The position numbers and the translations under genes were made by a program. The notes below the pieces were generated by a model, which was not told the origin of the DNA, made no database searches, and saw nothing but the letters and a program-made list of their open reading frames with translations. A DNA stretch of 40,468 nt from an uncultured Clostridium sp. (lineage in GTDB: Bacteria > Bacillota > Clostridia > Lachnospirales > Lachnospiraceae). The stretch covers positions 1 through 40,468 of the forward strand of contig UQMJ01000026.1 in the NCBI GenBank assembly GCA_900542035.1, in the 5' to 3' direction. Position 1 is the first letter of the stretch; every line of letters starts with the position of its first letter. Shown in pieces: positions 1-6,020 of the stretch.

Positions 1-194
1 CCCTTTGCTTTCGCAACGTTGCGTTTGCGCTTATGCAACGTTGCATTGGATTTCTCATCCCAGTTATATCGATTCTTCCAGCTCCGGATCGTCCCCACAG
101 GAACCTCCAAAGCCTTAGAAATATCAATTAGTTTCATGCCTTGCAGGAACAGCTCCTTTGCCTGCTCCTGACGTTCATCTGGTGCCCTTGCCAA
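1..194 (-). CDS. terS: Phage terminase small subunit (TerS), 5' part only
   Basis: The reading frame enters from a TTG start at 192-194 and runs off the left edge, so about 64 residues are visible. The start follows a GAGGTGG ribosome site at good distance. Residues about 3-45 read as a helix-turn-helix of the type found at the N-terminus of many Firmicute phage TerS proteins (APDERQEQAKELFLQG, then KALEVPVGTIRSWKNRYNW). After it comes a basic stretch rich in Lys, Arg and Asn. TerS recognises packaging DNA and hands it to the large terminase, which should lie left of the window. Two short palindromes in the basic stretch are listed separately. The family call rests on the HTH, the basic tail and its place after a late regulator. 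Confidence 0.82.
   Translation of the reverse strand, partial: MARAPDERQEQAKELFLQGMKLIDISKALEVPVGTIRSWKNRYNWDEKSNATLHKRKRNVAKAK
12..46. repeat. Pair of GCAACGTTGC palindromes inside terS
   Basis: CGCAACGTTGCG lies at 12-23 and ATGCAACGTTGCAT at 33-46, so the shared 10-bp core GCAACGTTGC occurs at 13-22 and 35-44, 22 bp apart. Both are in the coding sequence, where they encode Asn-Val-Ala / Asn-Ala-Thr type residues in a basic linker. Packaging initiation sites often lie inside terS (P22, SPP1), so a TerS-binding role is possible. This is inference. Confidence 0.6.
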
Positions 195-232
195 GCCTCA
201 CCACCTCTCATTCGTGTTTGTTTTCATGTATA

Positions 233-259
233 GAAAAAGAGATAGCCGAAGCTATCCCT
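233..259 (-). terminator. Rho-independent terminator with UUCG loop
   Basis: On the minus strand GATAGC-TTCG-GCTATC (stem 241-256, extendable to 238-259) is followed by a T run. It lies 62 bp downstream of the C39-like peptidase gene and ends that transcript before terS. Confidence 0.8.
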
Positions 260-320
260 GATTTTAAGTACAAAAAGAGCCGTACAATGACGGCCCAGAA
301 ACTTTGCGTTATTTTGTTCA

Positions 321-935
321 TCAGTCATATATAAGCGCCGCACTTCCGCAATATGGACAAGCAATACCCTCCATTTTAGTCTGTAATTCATTATATACAA
401 TGGGTACAGGACTTCCGCATTGTTTGCAGAATACTGTATCATCATTTTTATGATCAAACAACACCAAAAAATACCCCGTTACACCAATTTCAGGTTGTGG
501 AGACCACACATCTTCCAACTCTCCCTGTTTGAAATAACTAAACGCTCTATTAGAATTAGGATCGCAATAATAATACATTTTATTTTTAATTCCAGTATAC
601 ACAACGAAATGACTTTGTCCTGACTTAGGTTCCCTGATTGCTAAAATAGCTGGTATAGAAATTTCATCAAGTTTTTTCAGTACTTCTAAGCATGTATCTG
701 ACTTTGCTTTGTACGCTGTTGCATTTAATCCTTTTTCAATCACATATTTTACTAAACTATGTGTATGTGCATAAAAATGATTCCAAGTATTTGGTCTAGG
801 AGTTTTAATCTTTTCCCAAATATCATCCGAATCATACTCAATTCCATAATATTCGAAAATCATTTCAAGACAAGCAACACCACATTTCCAATTTACTCCA
901 TCATTAACCTGCTTCCTATGCTTAATTTCTACCAT
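321..935 (-). CDS. C39-like cysteine peptidase domain protein with C-terminal zinc ribbon
   Basis: This 204-aa protein starts at the ATG at 933-935, which has a GGAGGGG ribosome site four bases upstream; an earlier in-frame start lacks one. The N-terminal part fits a papain-like C39 fold: Gln9 (oxyanion hole), Cys18 in KCGVACLEM followed by EYYG, His109 in SHFVVYTG and Asp125 in CDPN. The C-terminus carries two Cys pairs (170/173 and 193/196), a zinc ribbon. There is no signal peptide or membrane segment, so it should act in the cytoplasm and is not part of an ABC bacteriocin exporter. The gene sits between late regulator and terS with a terminator on each side and is visibly A+T-richer than its neighbours, as expected of a moron or acquired cargo gene. 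Substrate and role are unknown; peptidase activity is inferred from the visible triad. Confidence 0.75.
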   Translation of the reverse strand: MVEIKHRKQVNDGVNWKCGVACLEMIFEYYGIEYDSDDIWEKIKTPRPNTWNHFYAHTHSLVKYVIEKGLNATAYKAKSDTCLEVLKKLDEISIPAILAIREPKSGQSHFVVYTGIKNKMYYYCDPNSNRAFSYFKQGELEDVWSPQPEIGVTGYFLVLFDHKNDDTVFCKQCGSPVPIVYNELQTKMEGIACPYCGSAALIYD

Positions 936-983
936 CTTACCCCTCCGATTTTTCTTTCTATGATACCCCAAAATCTGCCAAAA

Positions 984-1015
984 GAAAAGTCCCTACCACT
1001 CTGGTAAGGACTTTC
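984..1015 (-). terminator. Terminator after the late regulator
   Basis: Stem AAAGTCC-C-TACCA (986-998) pairs with TGGTA-A-GGACTTT (1002-1014) around a 3-nt loop with one mismatch. On the minus strand it is followed by TTTTCTTTT. It separates the early/regulatory operon from the C39-like gene. Confidence 0.72.
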
Positions 1016-1092
1016 TTGGGTAATACTGTGAAAATAGGAGGGAAAGTCAATGGCCTGTCCACCTTTGGATTCCAGTTTACACTATAACACTT

Positions 1093-1122
1093 TAGAACAG
1101 AACATATAGAACAAATAGAACA
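1093..1122. repeat. Four AGAACA (TGTTCT) repeats, candidate late-regulator site
   Basis: AGAACA occurs at 1094-1099, 1099-1104, 1108-1113 and 1117-1122; three copies are preceded by T, giving TAGAACA. The last two intervals are both 9 bp. They lie just beyond the stop of the late regulator gene and upstream, in minus-strand terms, of the C39-like gene and terS. A binding-site array for the regulator is inferred from position only. Confidence 0.4.
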
Positions 1123-1126
1123 AATC

Positions 1127-1552
1127 TTATTTATTTTCCATAAATCTTCTAAATTCCATTTTTATACTATCTGCTGTCGCTTTCCGCCCCATCCTAACAG
1201 CCACCTGCGCCCAAGTCAGTTCATCAAATATCTTGTACCGGATAATCCGCTGCATCCTTGGTGAAATCGTAAGCATCCAGGCTTCCACTTCCAGCTTAAT
1301 CCTCGTGGCGTTGTCTATTCGCTGCTGCAATATTTTTTCCTGTTCTTCTACACTTCTAGGGTCTCTCAAAACGCTATAAGCGATACCTTCAACGTGAAAG
1401 TTCTTGGCTATATATGGGAACTCTGGTGAAGAGCCTTTTACAATATCCTGCTCTATCCTCTTTCTCTGCCGCTTTAGCCTGTCGAGTTCTTTCTTGGCCT
1501 CATCGACTAAGGCACAGGCGTCTATGTACTGCTCTAATATTTCTTTGTCCAC
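1127..1552 (-). CDS. Phage late-gene regulator, sigma region 4-like HTH (RinA/ArpU/DUF1492 type)
   Basis: This protein has 141 aa from the GTG at 1550-1552, chosen because GGGAGG lies eight bases upstream; a GTG three codons earlier overlaps that ribosome site. The N-terminal half is a charged coiled coil (EAKKELDRLKRQRKRIEQ). The C-terminal 45 residues look like sigma region 4: PRMQRIIRYKIFDELTWAQVAVRMGRKATADSIKMEFRRFM, an HTH preceded by the Ile-rich helix. Regulators of this kind lie directly before terS in many Firmicute prophages and switch on the packaging and structural operon. It is the last gene of the leftward early operon and is followed by a terminator and the AGAACA repeats. The exact family (RinA, ArpU or DUF1492) cannot be fixed without a profile search. 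Confidence 0.7.
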   Translation of the reverse strand: MDKEILEQYIDACALVDEAKKELDRLKRQRKRIEQDIVKGSSPEFPYIAKNFHVEGIAYSVLRDPRSVEEQEKILQQRIDNATRIKLEVEAWMLTISPRMQRIIRYKIFDELTWAQVAVRMGRKATADSIKMEFRRFMENK

Positions 1553-1583
1553 TGGTCTCACCTCCCGCTGTCAATTTGGTGTT

Positions 1584-1760
1584 TTACCACTGTCTCCCCT
1601 TTTCGTCTATCACTGTAACTTTTCCCAGAACCCGTACATGGCAGATGGTGCACATCAGCTTCATAGCCCGCCGGAAGTGTATGACGTTCTCCGGCGGCCT
1701 GTCTGCCCTTTTAATAGCCTTTCCTGCTGTCGGGTCTGGGTAGCCTTCACTGTTTTTCAT
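1584..1760 (-). CDS. Small phage protein, 58 aa
   Basis: The ATG at 1758-1760 has GGAGGAG four bases before it. The product begins MKNSEGYPDPTAGKAIKRAD and contains one Cys-x-x-Cys pair near its centre (MCTICHV). The gene fits tightly between its neighbours and runs in the same direction. Proteins starting with this EGYPDPTA-type motif seem to accompany late regulators in Lachnospiraceae phages; that is recollection, not a search. The role is unknown. One Cys pair is too few for a zinc ribbon unless it forms a dimer. Confidence 0.7.
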   Translation of the reverse strand: MKNSEGYPDPTAGKAIKRADRPPENVIHFRRAMKLMCTICHVRVLGKVTVIDEKGRQW

Positions 1761-1780
1761 TGGGCTCCTCCTCTGTCAGT

Positions 1781-2278
1781 TTACCTCATTGTCTCATAAA
1801 CTTTTTTCTTTGAGTTCCATTGGACAGCTACGGGTTGTCCACAGTCAATACAGTTGACGTCTACTGCTGCGTCTTCAATGTTGGTAAAATATACTGATTT
1901 TCTGCCGCACTCACAATTAACATATAGGCGTCTCAAATCCTCCATTTCTGTCTTTCCGCCACATTCGCAACGATAATAAGTAAGTTCACCCTTTGAGCAA
2001 AATGCTTTTGTTTTTCCGCAGTGTTCGCATTTAATAAGCAAAAAACCTGTGTACCCTCGTTTTTCCGGTTCTAGCTCACATTCTTCTAATTCTTCCAGAT
2101 CCACCACCTCTTCAAATTGTGATGATGCAGGCTCTACAATTTTCGGCCTGGCTGGTTCTTTCTCTTTTACTAAAAGCATCAGTTTTTCTGCGAGGTTCCA
2201 AAATGCTTTCTCAGCTTTTATTTCATCCATGTCAACGCTGATTCTCTTTCCTGTTGTCGATACAGTAATCTTTTGCAT
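1781..2278 (-). CDS. Phage zinc-ribbon protein, 165 aa
   Basis: I use the ATG at 2276-2278, eight bases after GGAGG; the ATG two codons upstream is only two bases from it. The first 80 residues are helical and acidic (MDEIKAEKAFWNLAEKLMLLVKEKE, then a Glu-rich linker). The C-terminal half holds several Cys motifs: CEHCGKTKAFC, YRCECGG, VNCECGRK and VNCIDCGQ, consistent with two or more zinc ribbons. No enzymatic motif is visible. It could bind nucleic acid or an RNA polymerase surface, but this is not shown by the sequence. It is part of the leftward early operon. Confidence 0.65.
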   Translation of the reverse strand: MQKITVSTTGKRISVDMDEIKAEKAFWNLAEKLMLLVKEKEPARPKIVEPASSQFEEVVDLEELEECELEPEKRGYTGFLLIKCEHCGKTKAFCSKGELTYYRCECGGKTEMEDLRRLYVNCECGRKSVYFTNIEDAAVDVNCIDCGQPVAVQWNSKKKVYETMR

Positions 2279-2299
2279 GGTCATTTCCTCCTCTAAATC

Positions 2300-2446
2300 C
2301 TAATTTTCTTCCAGAATCTCTTTGTGAACCTCGTTAGATATTCTGATTATCTTTTGAACTTCAAGCAATGTACTGTCTCCATATTTGTTCAATTTTTGAA
2401 GTAACAGGTTCATACCTTCAATCATGTTTCTTTGCTTTTCTGTCAT
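2300..2446 (-). CDS. Small phage protein, 48 aa
   Basis: The ATG at 2444-2446 follows GGAGGAAGAG. The product (MTEKQRNMIEGMNLLLQKLN, ending HKEILEEN) is a short charged helix with heptad-like leucines and no recognised domain. The start lies 29 bases inside the end of the upstream gene, which suggests translational coupling. Function is unknown. Confidence 0.6.
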   Translation of the reverse strand: MTEKQRNMIEGMNLLLQKLNKYGDSTLLEVQKIIRISNEVHKEILEEN

Positions 2447-2609
2447 CTCTTCCTCCATATTCCGGATTCCAAACCATCACTATTTTTCGTTGCTTTTGGT
2501 CTACAAACCCAATCATTCCGTCATAGATTGTCATATTAAGGTCATTTCGAATACACGCCTCTTCTATTTCCTGCTTAAGGTTCAATGCTCTCCTCTGCGC
2601 TTCTGTCAT
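2418..2609 (-). CDS. Small phage protein, 63 aa
   Basis: The start ATG at 2607-2609 is preceded by GAAGGGGAAGA. The product runs from MTEAQRRALNLKQEIEEACI through a short beta-rich segment (MTIYDGMIGFVDQKQRKIVMVWNP) to a basic tail. Its 3' end overlaps the next gene by 29 bases. No family recognised; it belongs to the leftward early operon. Confidence 0.62.
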   Translation of the reverse strand: MTEAQRRALNLKQEIEEACIRNDLNMTIYDGMIGFVDQKQRKIVMVWNPEYGGRDDRKAKKHD

Positions 2610-2629
2610 TTCTTCCCCTTCTTTCAATA

Positions 2630-2806
2630 CTAATTTTCTTCATTCAGCCAGTTCCGTATGAATTCCCTACCGCAATCATGCGTACACGTTTCCAAACATT
2701 CATACCCGAAATCCGGACATTGGTTAGCGCAATCGAATGGAATTTCGTGAAACAGCTCTATCAATTCTTTTTCGCTCATTGTTTTTATACGTTCAATATT
2801 TTTCAT
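2630..2806 (-). CDS. Small Cys-rich phage protein, 58 aa
   Basis: The ATG at 2804-2806 follows AAGGGAGAAAG. The product (MKNIERIKTMSEKELIELFH, then CANQCPDFGYECLETCTHDCG) has five cysteines in a short C-terminal stretch, so a small metal-binding module is likely. Its first half is a predicted helix. An earlier in-frame start would overlap the gene before it and has no ribosome site. Function unknown. Confidence 0.6.
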   Translation of the reverse strand: MKNIERIKTMSEKELIELFHEIPFDCANQCPDFGYECLETCTHDCGREFIRNWLNEEN

Positions 2807-2828
2807 TTCTTTCTCCCTTCTTTCAATC

Positions 2829-3224
2829 TTAATCCTCCCGATACGGTCTCGGCAACGGCATCCAGGCGATAACGTCACATAGCTCTTCAAAACAGACTTC
2901 TGTAAAAAATCCCTTTCGCATTGCGTAGCCATATCTTTCCGTATAGGTTCCCTCTTTTACCACTTCGTTTTTTGTACTTATCATCACTCTTTCATCTTCC
3001 TCTGGAAGTCTCCCCTCCACCGGAATCCATTTCTTGCTCTCTTTCAGCTGTTCCACCTCTTCCGGTGTTAATCCAGTATCCTCGTACTCCATCAGCTTCC
3101 AGAGTGCGCCGTACAGTCGTTCTCGTAATTCCTTCGTGACTACCTGCCCTTCATACAGGCTTTCCCACGCTACGCCTTTTAAGCTCCAATTCCCCTGATC
3201 ATCTTTTTGCGTTAGTCTATTCAT
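2829..3224 (-). CDS. DUF551-family phage protein
   Basis: This 131-aa protein has the typical DUF551 features: WIPVEGRLPEEDERVMIST in the middle and VIAWMPLPRPY near the end. The N-terminal 70 residues (MNRLTQKDDQGNWSLKGVAW and TGLTPEEVEQLKE) also recur in phage proteins of this kind. The start codon overlaps the stop of the upstream gene as ATGA, so the two are translationally coupled. DUF551 proteins are common in phage early regions but have no established function. Confidence 0.75.
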   Translation of the reverse strand: MNRLTQKDDQGNWSLKGVAWESLYEGQVVTKELRERLYGALWKLMEYEDTGLTPEEVEQLKESKKWIPVEGRLPEEDERVMISTKNEVVKEGTYTERYGYAMRKGFFTEVCFEELCDVIAWMPLPRPYRED

Positions 3225-4456
3225 GCTGTCCTGTCTCCCTTCTCGGTCCTCTCGCCTTTCTGAATCTCTTTCAAAAACTCCACCAGTTCCGTTTCTGAGT
3301 TTGGATACCGGCTGTATGTCTCATGCCTTGTCCACTTACCACACCCGTATCCTGGATGCTTTGGCGGCTCCGGACCATCTACCAGATGTAAGTAAGAAGA
3401 TGTATAGCTGCCAGAATAAGAGCTGCATATGTCATATTCTTCGACAATCAGCCTTGCACCATTGTCAAAATCGTACTTATAGTACCGGCAGCCGATATGC
3501 TCATCCGTATACCACAGGCCCCAGGACTTATAATCTCTCAGCCATTCTTTCCGCTGATCATTGTTCCGCATGATAGGAAGCTCTGGCTGTTCCGCTTTCG
3601 ACTCCTGGTCTGCCTTATCCATATCGGCCAGGAGATTCTTATATGCCTGTAACTGCATAGCATACTCGGTGTAGGTGTATGGCTGATTCTGAATCCAGTA
3701 ATCCCTCATCTGCTCCAAGAACTCTTCTGTATCTCCAATCATCCGGACAAGGGTCTGACGGTCATACTCTGCCGGCTGTAAGACTTCCGTCTCTGTATCT
3801 GGCGTTTCTTCTGGTTCTTCCGGAGTCATTGGGGTCTCTTCTTCGCTGCTGTTTTCGCAGCGCTCCGGCTCATTCTGCTGCACTTTCGCAGCGTTTTCCA
3901 TGGCCGTTACATTCCACATTGCCTGTATGTCTACACACAGCCAGAACCATTCTGTATTGCCAAGGCACTTCCCGTCCCTGCTCCATATCTGGATGTAATC
4001 CGGAAACAGGTTGATGTGTGCATTACCGCCAGTTACCGGATCTGGAAAATACCAGGTGCCAGTGAATCTCTTTTTAAGTTCAGACTCTGAACTGCATACA
4101 TCTGTTACCCTGCCATAAAAGTCCTGTAAAAACCAGTTTCTAAACTCTGTTACCAACTTACGGGCAAAGGCCTCACAATACTGTTTTTGGATTTCCGGCT
4201 CCATTGCATTTTTGATTTTGGGTTTTGACTCTTCTGTGTCCGCTTCTGTGTGCGACGTCGCACAAACTTCCGGATTATCTTCCGGTTCTTCTGCAGTCAT
4301 GGCTGTTAGGTCGCTTAGGGGTATCTCAATGTCTGGAACCACGATTTCCGGCAAGCTGGTGCTTTCCGCCGGATCCGGCATATATTCCGGAAAATCAGCA
4401 ACCGTCATACACTTGTTGGCACGCTTTAAATCAATTTTTTCTCTGGATAACTTCAT
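3221..4456 (-). CDS. Linker-rich phage protein of unknown function, 411 aa
   Basis: The protein has a short N-terminal segment (MKLSREKIDLKRANKCMTVA), a Pro/Glu/Thr-rich linker, a central domain at about residues 85-190 (FARKLVTEFRNWFLQDFYGR and HINLFPDYIQIWSRDGKC), a second acidic linker with runs such as EEETPMTPEEPEETPD, and a C-terminal domain at about 295-400 rich in Tyr, Trp and Ser (YKYDFDNGARLIVEEY). No catalytic motif is seen. Both ends overlap the neighbours as ATGA, so it is coupled to the replisome organizer before it and the DUF551 gene after it; a replication-related role is plausible but unproved. A 16-bp palindrome lies in the first linker's coding sequence. Confidence 0.65.
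   Translation of the reverse strand: MKLSREKIDLKRANKCMTVADFPEYMPDPAESTSLPEIVVPDIEIPLSDLTAMTAEEPEDNPEVCATSHTEADTEESKPKIKNAMEPEIQKQYCEAFARKLVTEFRNWFLQDFYGRVTDVCSSESELKKRFTGTWYFPDPVTGGNAHINLFPDYIQIWSRDGKCLGNTEWFWLCVDIQAMWNVTAMENAAKVQQNEPERCENSSEEETPMTPEEPEETPDTETEVLQPAEYDRQTLVRMIGDTEEFLEQMRDYWIQNQPYTYTEYAMQLQAYKNLLADMDKADQESKAEQPELPIMRNNDQRKEWLRDYKSWGLWYTDEHIGCRYYKYDFDNGARLIVEEYDICSSYSGSYTSSYLHLVDGPEPPKHPGYGCGKWTRHETYSRYPNSETELVEFLKEIQKGERTEKGDRTA
4249..4264. repeat. Palindrome TGTGCGACGTCGCACA inside the 411-aa gene
   Basis: This is a perfect 16-bp palindrome with core GCGACGTCGC at 4252-4261. It is read in frame as Val-Cys-Ala-Thr-Ser-His in an otherwise acidic linker. The same 14-bp core GTGCGACGTCGCAC recurs at 12509-12522, upstream of the integrase gene. 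Confidence 0.75.
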
Positions 4457-5217
4457 GTTTTTCCCTCCTGCTGCATCCTGGCAGCTAACAGTGCGTCATA
4501 ATCCACTTCCCGTTGGTGGAAATTGTGGAAAGTATTGGATTTACCGCCTTTCTGTGGGGATTTCTGCTCCACATCCTTAAGCGCAAACAGCCCTTTCCAG
4601 CCGTTAAGCACCGACTGGTTGATAATGGCCACCTGGACGGACGGATTTCCTGGAGCCAGCTCATTAAGCTTACTGACAGCCAGCTGGACTGCCCTGTCCG
4701 TCATAGCTGCTCCTATGGATTTCCGGTAGTCCATGTACCCCCGAAAGGCTTCCAGCACCTCCCCAGAAAGGGAATTTAGGGCGCACTTTTCTGGTGTATC
4801 GTCAGATACACTCTTTTGTTTTAGTTTTTGTTTATGTTTATATAATGTGTTACTTTTTTGCACACCATCTTGCGTACTATCTTGCGTACCAATTTGCACA
4901 CCATTTTGCGTACTATCTTGCACACTAACTTGCGTACTATTTGCTATAGTGAGGACTTTGTACAAGGTCGCTTTCGTTCCTTTTTCCCTGAAATCAATCA
5001 GCCCTCTCTGCTTCAATTCGTTTCTCGCCTTCAGTATTCCTGACCTCGAAAGTCCTGTCAGTACCGAAAGCACTTGATTTGGCGCTGCAAACCACTCTGT
5101 CCAGTTGCTCCTGTTGCATATATGCAGTAACGCAAAATATAACGACACCTGCCCTGTAGACAACGGATTTGTTGTGGCCGAATCCCAGAATGAATTGATA
5201 ATAGCAATATAATTCAT
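4453..5217 (-). CDS. Phage replisome organizer / replication initiation protein
   Basis: The start is the ATG at 5215-5217, preceded by GGTGAGG; 254 aa. Residues 1-90 form a winged-helix domain of the DnaD-N or replisome-organizer kind (LSTGQVSLYFALLHICNRSN, LSRSGILKARNELKQRGLID). Residues 93-120 are seven tandem tetrapeptides of the type (N/D)STQ or (D/N)GVQ. Residues about 150-230 form a second helical domain (LSGEVLEAFRGYMDYRKSIG). Lambda O and many Firmicute phage initiators have this layout, with origin repeats inside the gene, so the protein should bind its own coding sequence and recruit host helicase. No phage helicase loader is visible nearby. The stop overlaps the next start as ATGA. 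Confidence 0.75.
   Translation of the reverse strand: MNYIAIINSFWDSATTNPLSTGQVSLYFALLHICNRSNWTEWFAAPNQVLSVLTGLSRSGILKARNELKQRGLIDFREKGTKATLYKVLTIANSTQVSVQDSTQNGVQIGTQDSTQDGVQKSNTLYKHKQKLKQKSVSDDTPEKCALNSLSGEVLEAFRGYMDYRKSIGAAMTDRAVQLAVSKLNELAPGNPSVQVAIINQSVLNGWKGLFALKDVEQKSPQKGGKSNTFHNFHQREVDYDALLAARMQQEGKT
4858..4941. repeat. Seven 12-bp tandem iterons, candidate phage origin
   Basis: There are seven units of exactly 12 bp, each starting TTGC on the plus strand (TTGCGTACTATC, TTGCACACCATC and variants). TTGC is invariant and the next five bases are either GTACT/GTACC or ACACC/ACACT. An A+T-rich stretch of about 50 bp lies just left of the array (about 4805-4857), as expected of a DNA-unwinding element. 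Confidence 0.72.
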
Positions 5218-5229
5218 GTAGGCCCTCAC

Positions 5230-5562
5230 CTACCCTTCTGTTTCCTGTCCGGCTTCCCACTCTCTGTAGAGTGAAAACCAGTCCTCTAATCTCATCGTTA
5301 CCAGCCATTCGCACCGGTCACGCCGATGGAACACTGCTGGCAGTTCTCCTTTTTTCGCATCCCTGACTGCCTGCTTTATGGCATCAATCAGATTTAAACG
5401 TTCTACTCGCTTACACTCCACGTGGATGCCTGGAAGGCCAACGACGTCTGCATCCCCATTGGCTCCGCAATACTGCTGGCCTCTTCTGGCGGGATAGCCA
5501 TAATCTCTGAATATCCCAGCCAGTTCCCTCTCTCCCCTGGCTCCCTTTTGTCTGTTGTTCAT
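5230..5562 (-). CDS. Holliday junction resolvase-like PD-(D/E)XK nuclease
   Basis: This 110-aa protein opens with MNNRQKGARGERELAGIF, the GxxGERE motif with a conserved Glu, then has GDADVVGLPGIHVECKRV: Asp at about 38 and Glu-x-Lys at about 50-52 complete the metal-binding nuclease motif. The compact size and basic start match archaeal Hjc-type and phage resolvases. It cuts branched DNA in recombination or before packaging and fits with the annealing protein and NinB-like protein upstream. The start follows AAAGGAATAG. Confidence 0.78.
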   Translation of the reverse strand: MNNRQKGARGERELAGIFRDYGYPARRGQQYCGANGDADVVGLPGIHVECKRVERLNLIDAIKQAVRDAKKGELPAVFHRRDRCEWLVTMRLEDWFSLYREWEAGQETEG

Positions 5563-5602
5563 AGTTCTATTCCTTTGTTTTTACAAAAGGCGCCTGGTAC
5601 GG

Positions 5603-5725
5603 TCAGATTTCCAGACGCCCGAAAGACACACTTCCTGGCAAAATATCGTGACATATCATAGCCTTAAGGTATTCAAGATGTTCTTTCTGGTTAGCTGCTG
5701 CTTTTAAGTACTTTTTCTGTACCAC
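5603..5725 (-). CDS. Possible small phage protein, 40 aa
   Basis: A GTG-started frame fills the gap between the HNH-like and resolvase genes. It encodes VVQKKYLKAAANQKEHLEYL followed by KAMICHDILPGSVSFGRLEI. The amphipathic Lys/Glu composition looks protein-like, and the operon has no other gap of this size. However, AGGGG abuts the GTG with no spacer, so the start is doubtful. No family recognised. Confidence 0.4.
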   Translation of the reverse strand: MVQKKYLKAAANQKEHLEYLKAMICHDILPGSVSFGRLEI

Positions 5726-5732
5726 CCCCTAA

Positions 5733-6020
5733 TCATAAATAGCTCTTTCCAAATTCTTTCTGAAACTGTTCCCTGGTTCCATAATGGCTTTCATAGTATC
5801 TCTGTGCTTTTCTCTTCATGCTTTCATCAAATTTCTGATCCATGTGGATGCTGTACGGCGTGAAGTTATGCCAATCCGGACGCAGTGGAACCAAAAAACC
5901 ATACTTCTCCGACAGGTCATGGTTCGGCCCATTAAACACATGGTGTATCTGTATATTGAAATCTCCGGTTATGATACAGTGCTCTAAATCGTCTGTTAAT
6001 ACGCTAAACAGTCTCTTCAT
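5733..6020 (-). CDS. HNH-like phage nuclease/recombination protein, 95 aa
   Basis: The ATG at 6018-6020 follows GGAGG. The core CIITGDFNIQIHHVFNGPN, then SEKYGFLVPLRPDWHN and the C-terminal FGKSYL, matches the small phage HNH-like proteins (compare the P1 Ref type) that carry a HHxF..G motif, a downstream His and a KEFGKxYL end. The usual N-terminal CxxC zinc pair is reduced to one Cys here, so metal binding may be weaker or altered. It overlaps the 3' end of the NinB-like gene by 17 bases. The role is probably DNA processing during recombination; the activity is inferred. Confidence 0.6.
   Translation of the reverse strand: MKRLFSVLTDDLEHCIITGDFNIQIHHVFNGPNHDLSEKYGFLVPLRPDWHNFTPYSIHMDQKFDESMKRKAQRYYESHYGTREQFQKEFGKSYL

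Noticed and set aside
224..457. Minus-strand reading frame of 77 codons overlapping the end of the C39-like gene
   Set aside because: Its 3' half lies in the UUCG terminator region and its 5' half is the C39-like gene in another frame; no good ribosome site.
1050..1109. Plus-strand 19-codon frame with AGGAGGG seven bases before its ATG
   Set aside because: It runs against the operon between terminator and repeats, the product is very short and unlike known peptides, and no promoter is seen. The ribosome-like site may be chance.
1404..1799. Plus-strand frames of 109-131 codons opposite the late regulator and the 58-aa gene
   Set aside because: Composition mirrors the minus-strand genes, and the minus-strand frames have ribosome sites and recognisable HTH or small-protein sequence.
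3841..3900. GCAGCG/CGCTGC repeats in the 411-aa gene considered as a regulatory array
   Set aside because: They are few and irregular, and consistent with the Glu/Gln/Ala codons of a low-complexity linker.
4858..4941. Tandem repeats considered as a CRISPR array
   Set aside because: Units are 12 bp with no spacers and lie in frame inside a replication gene.
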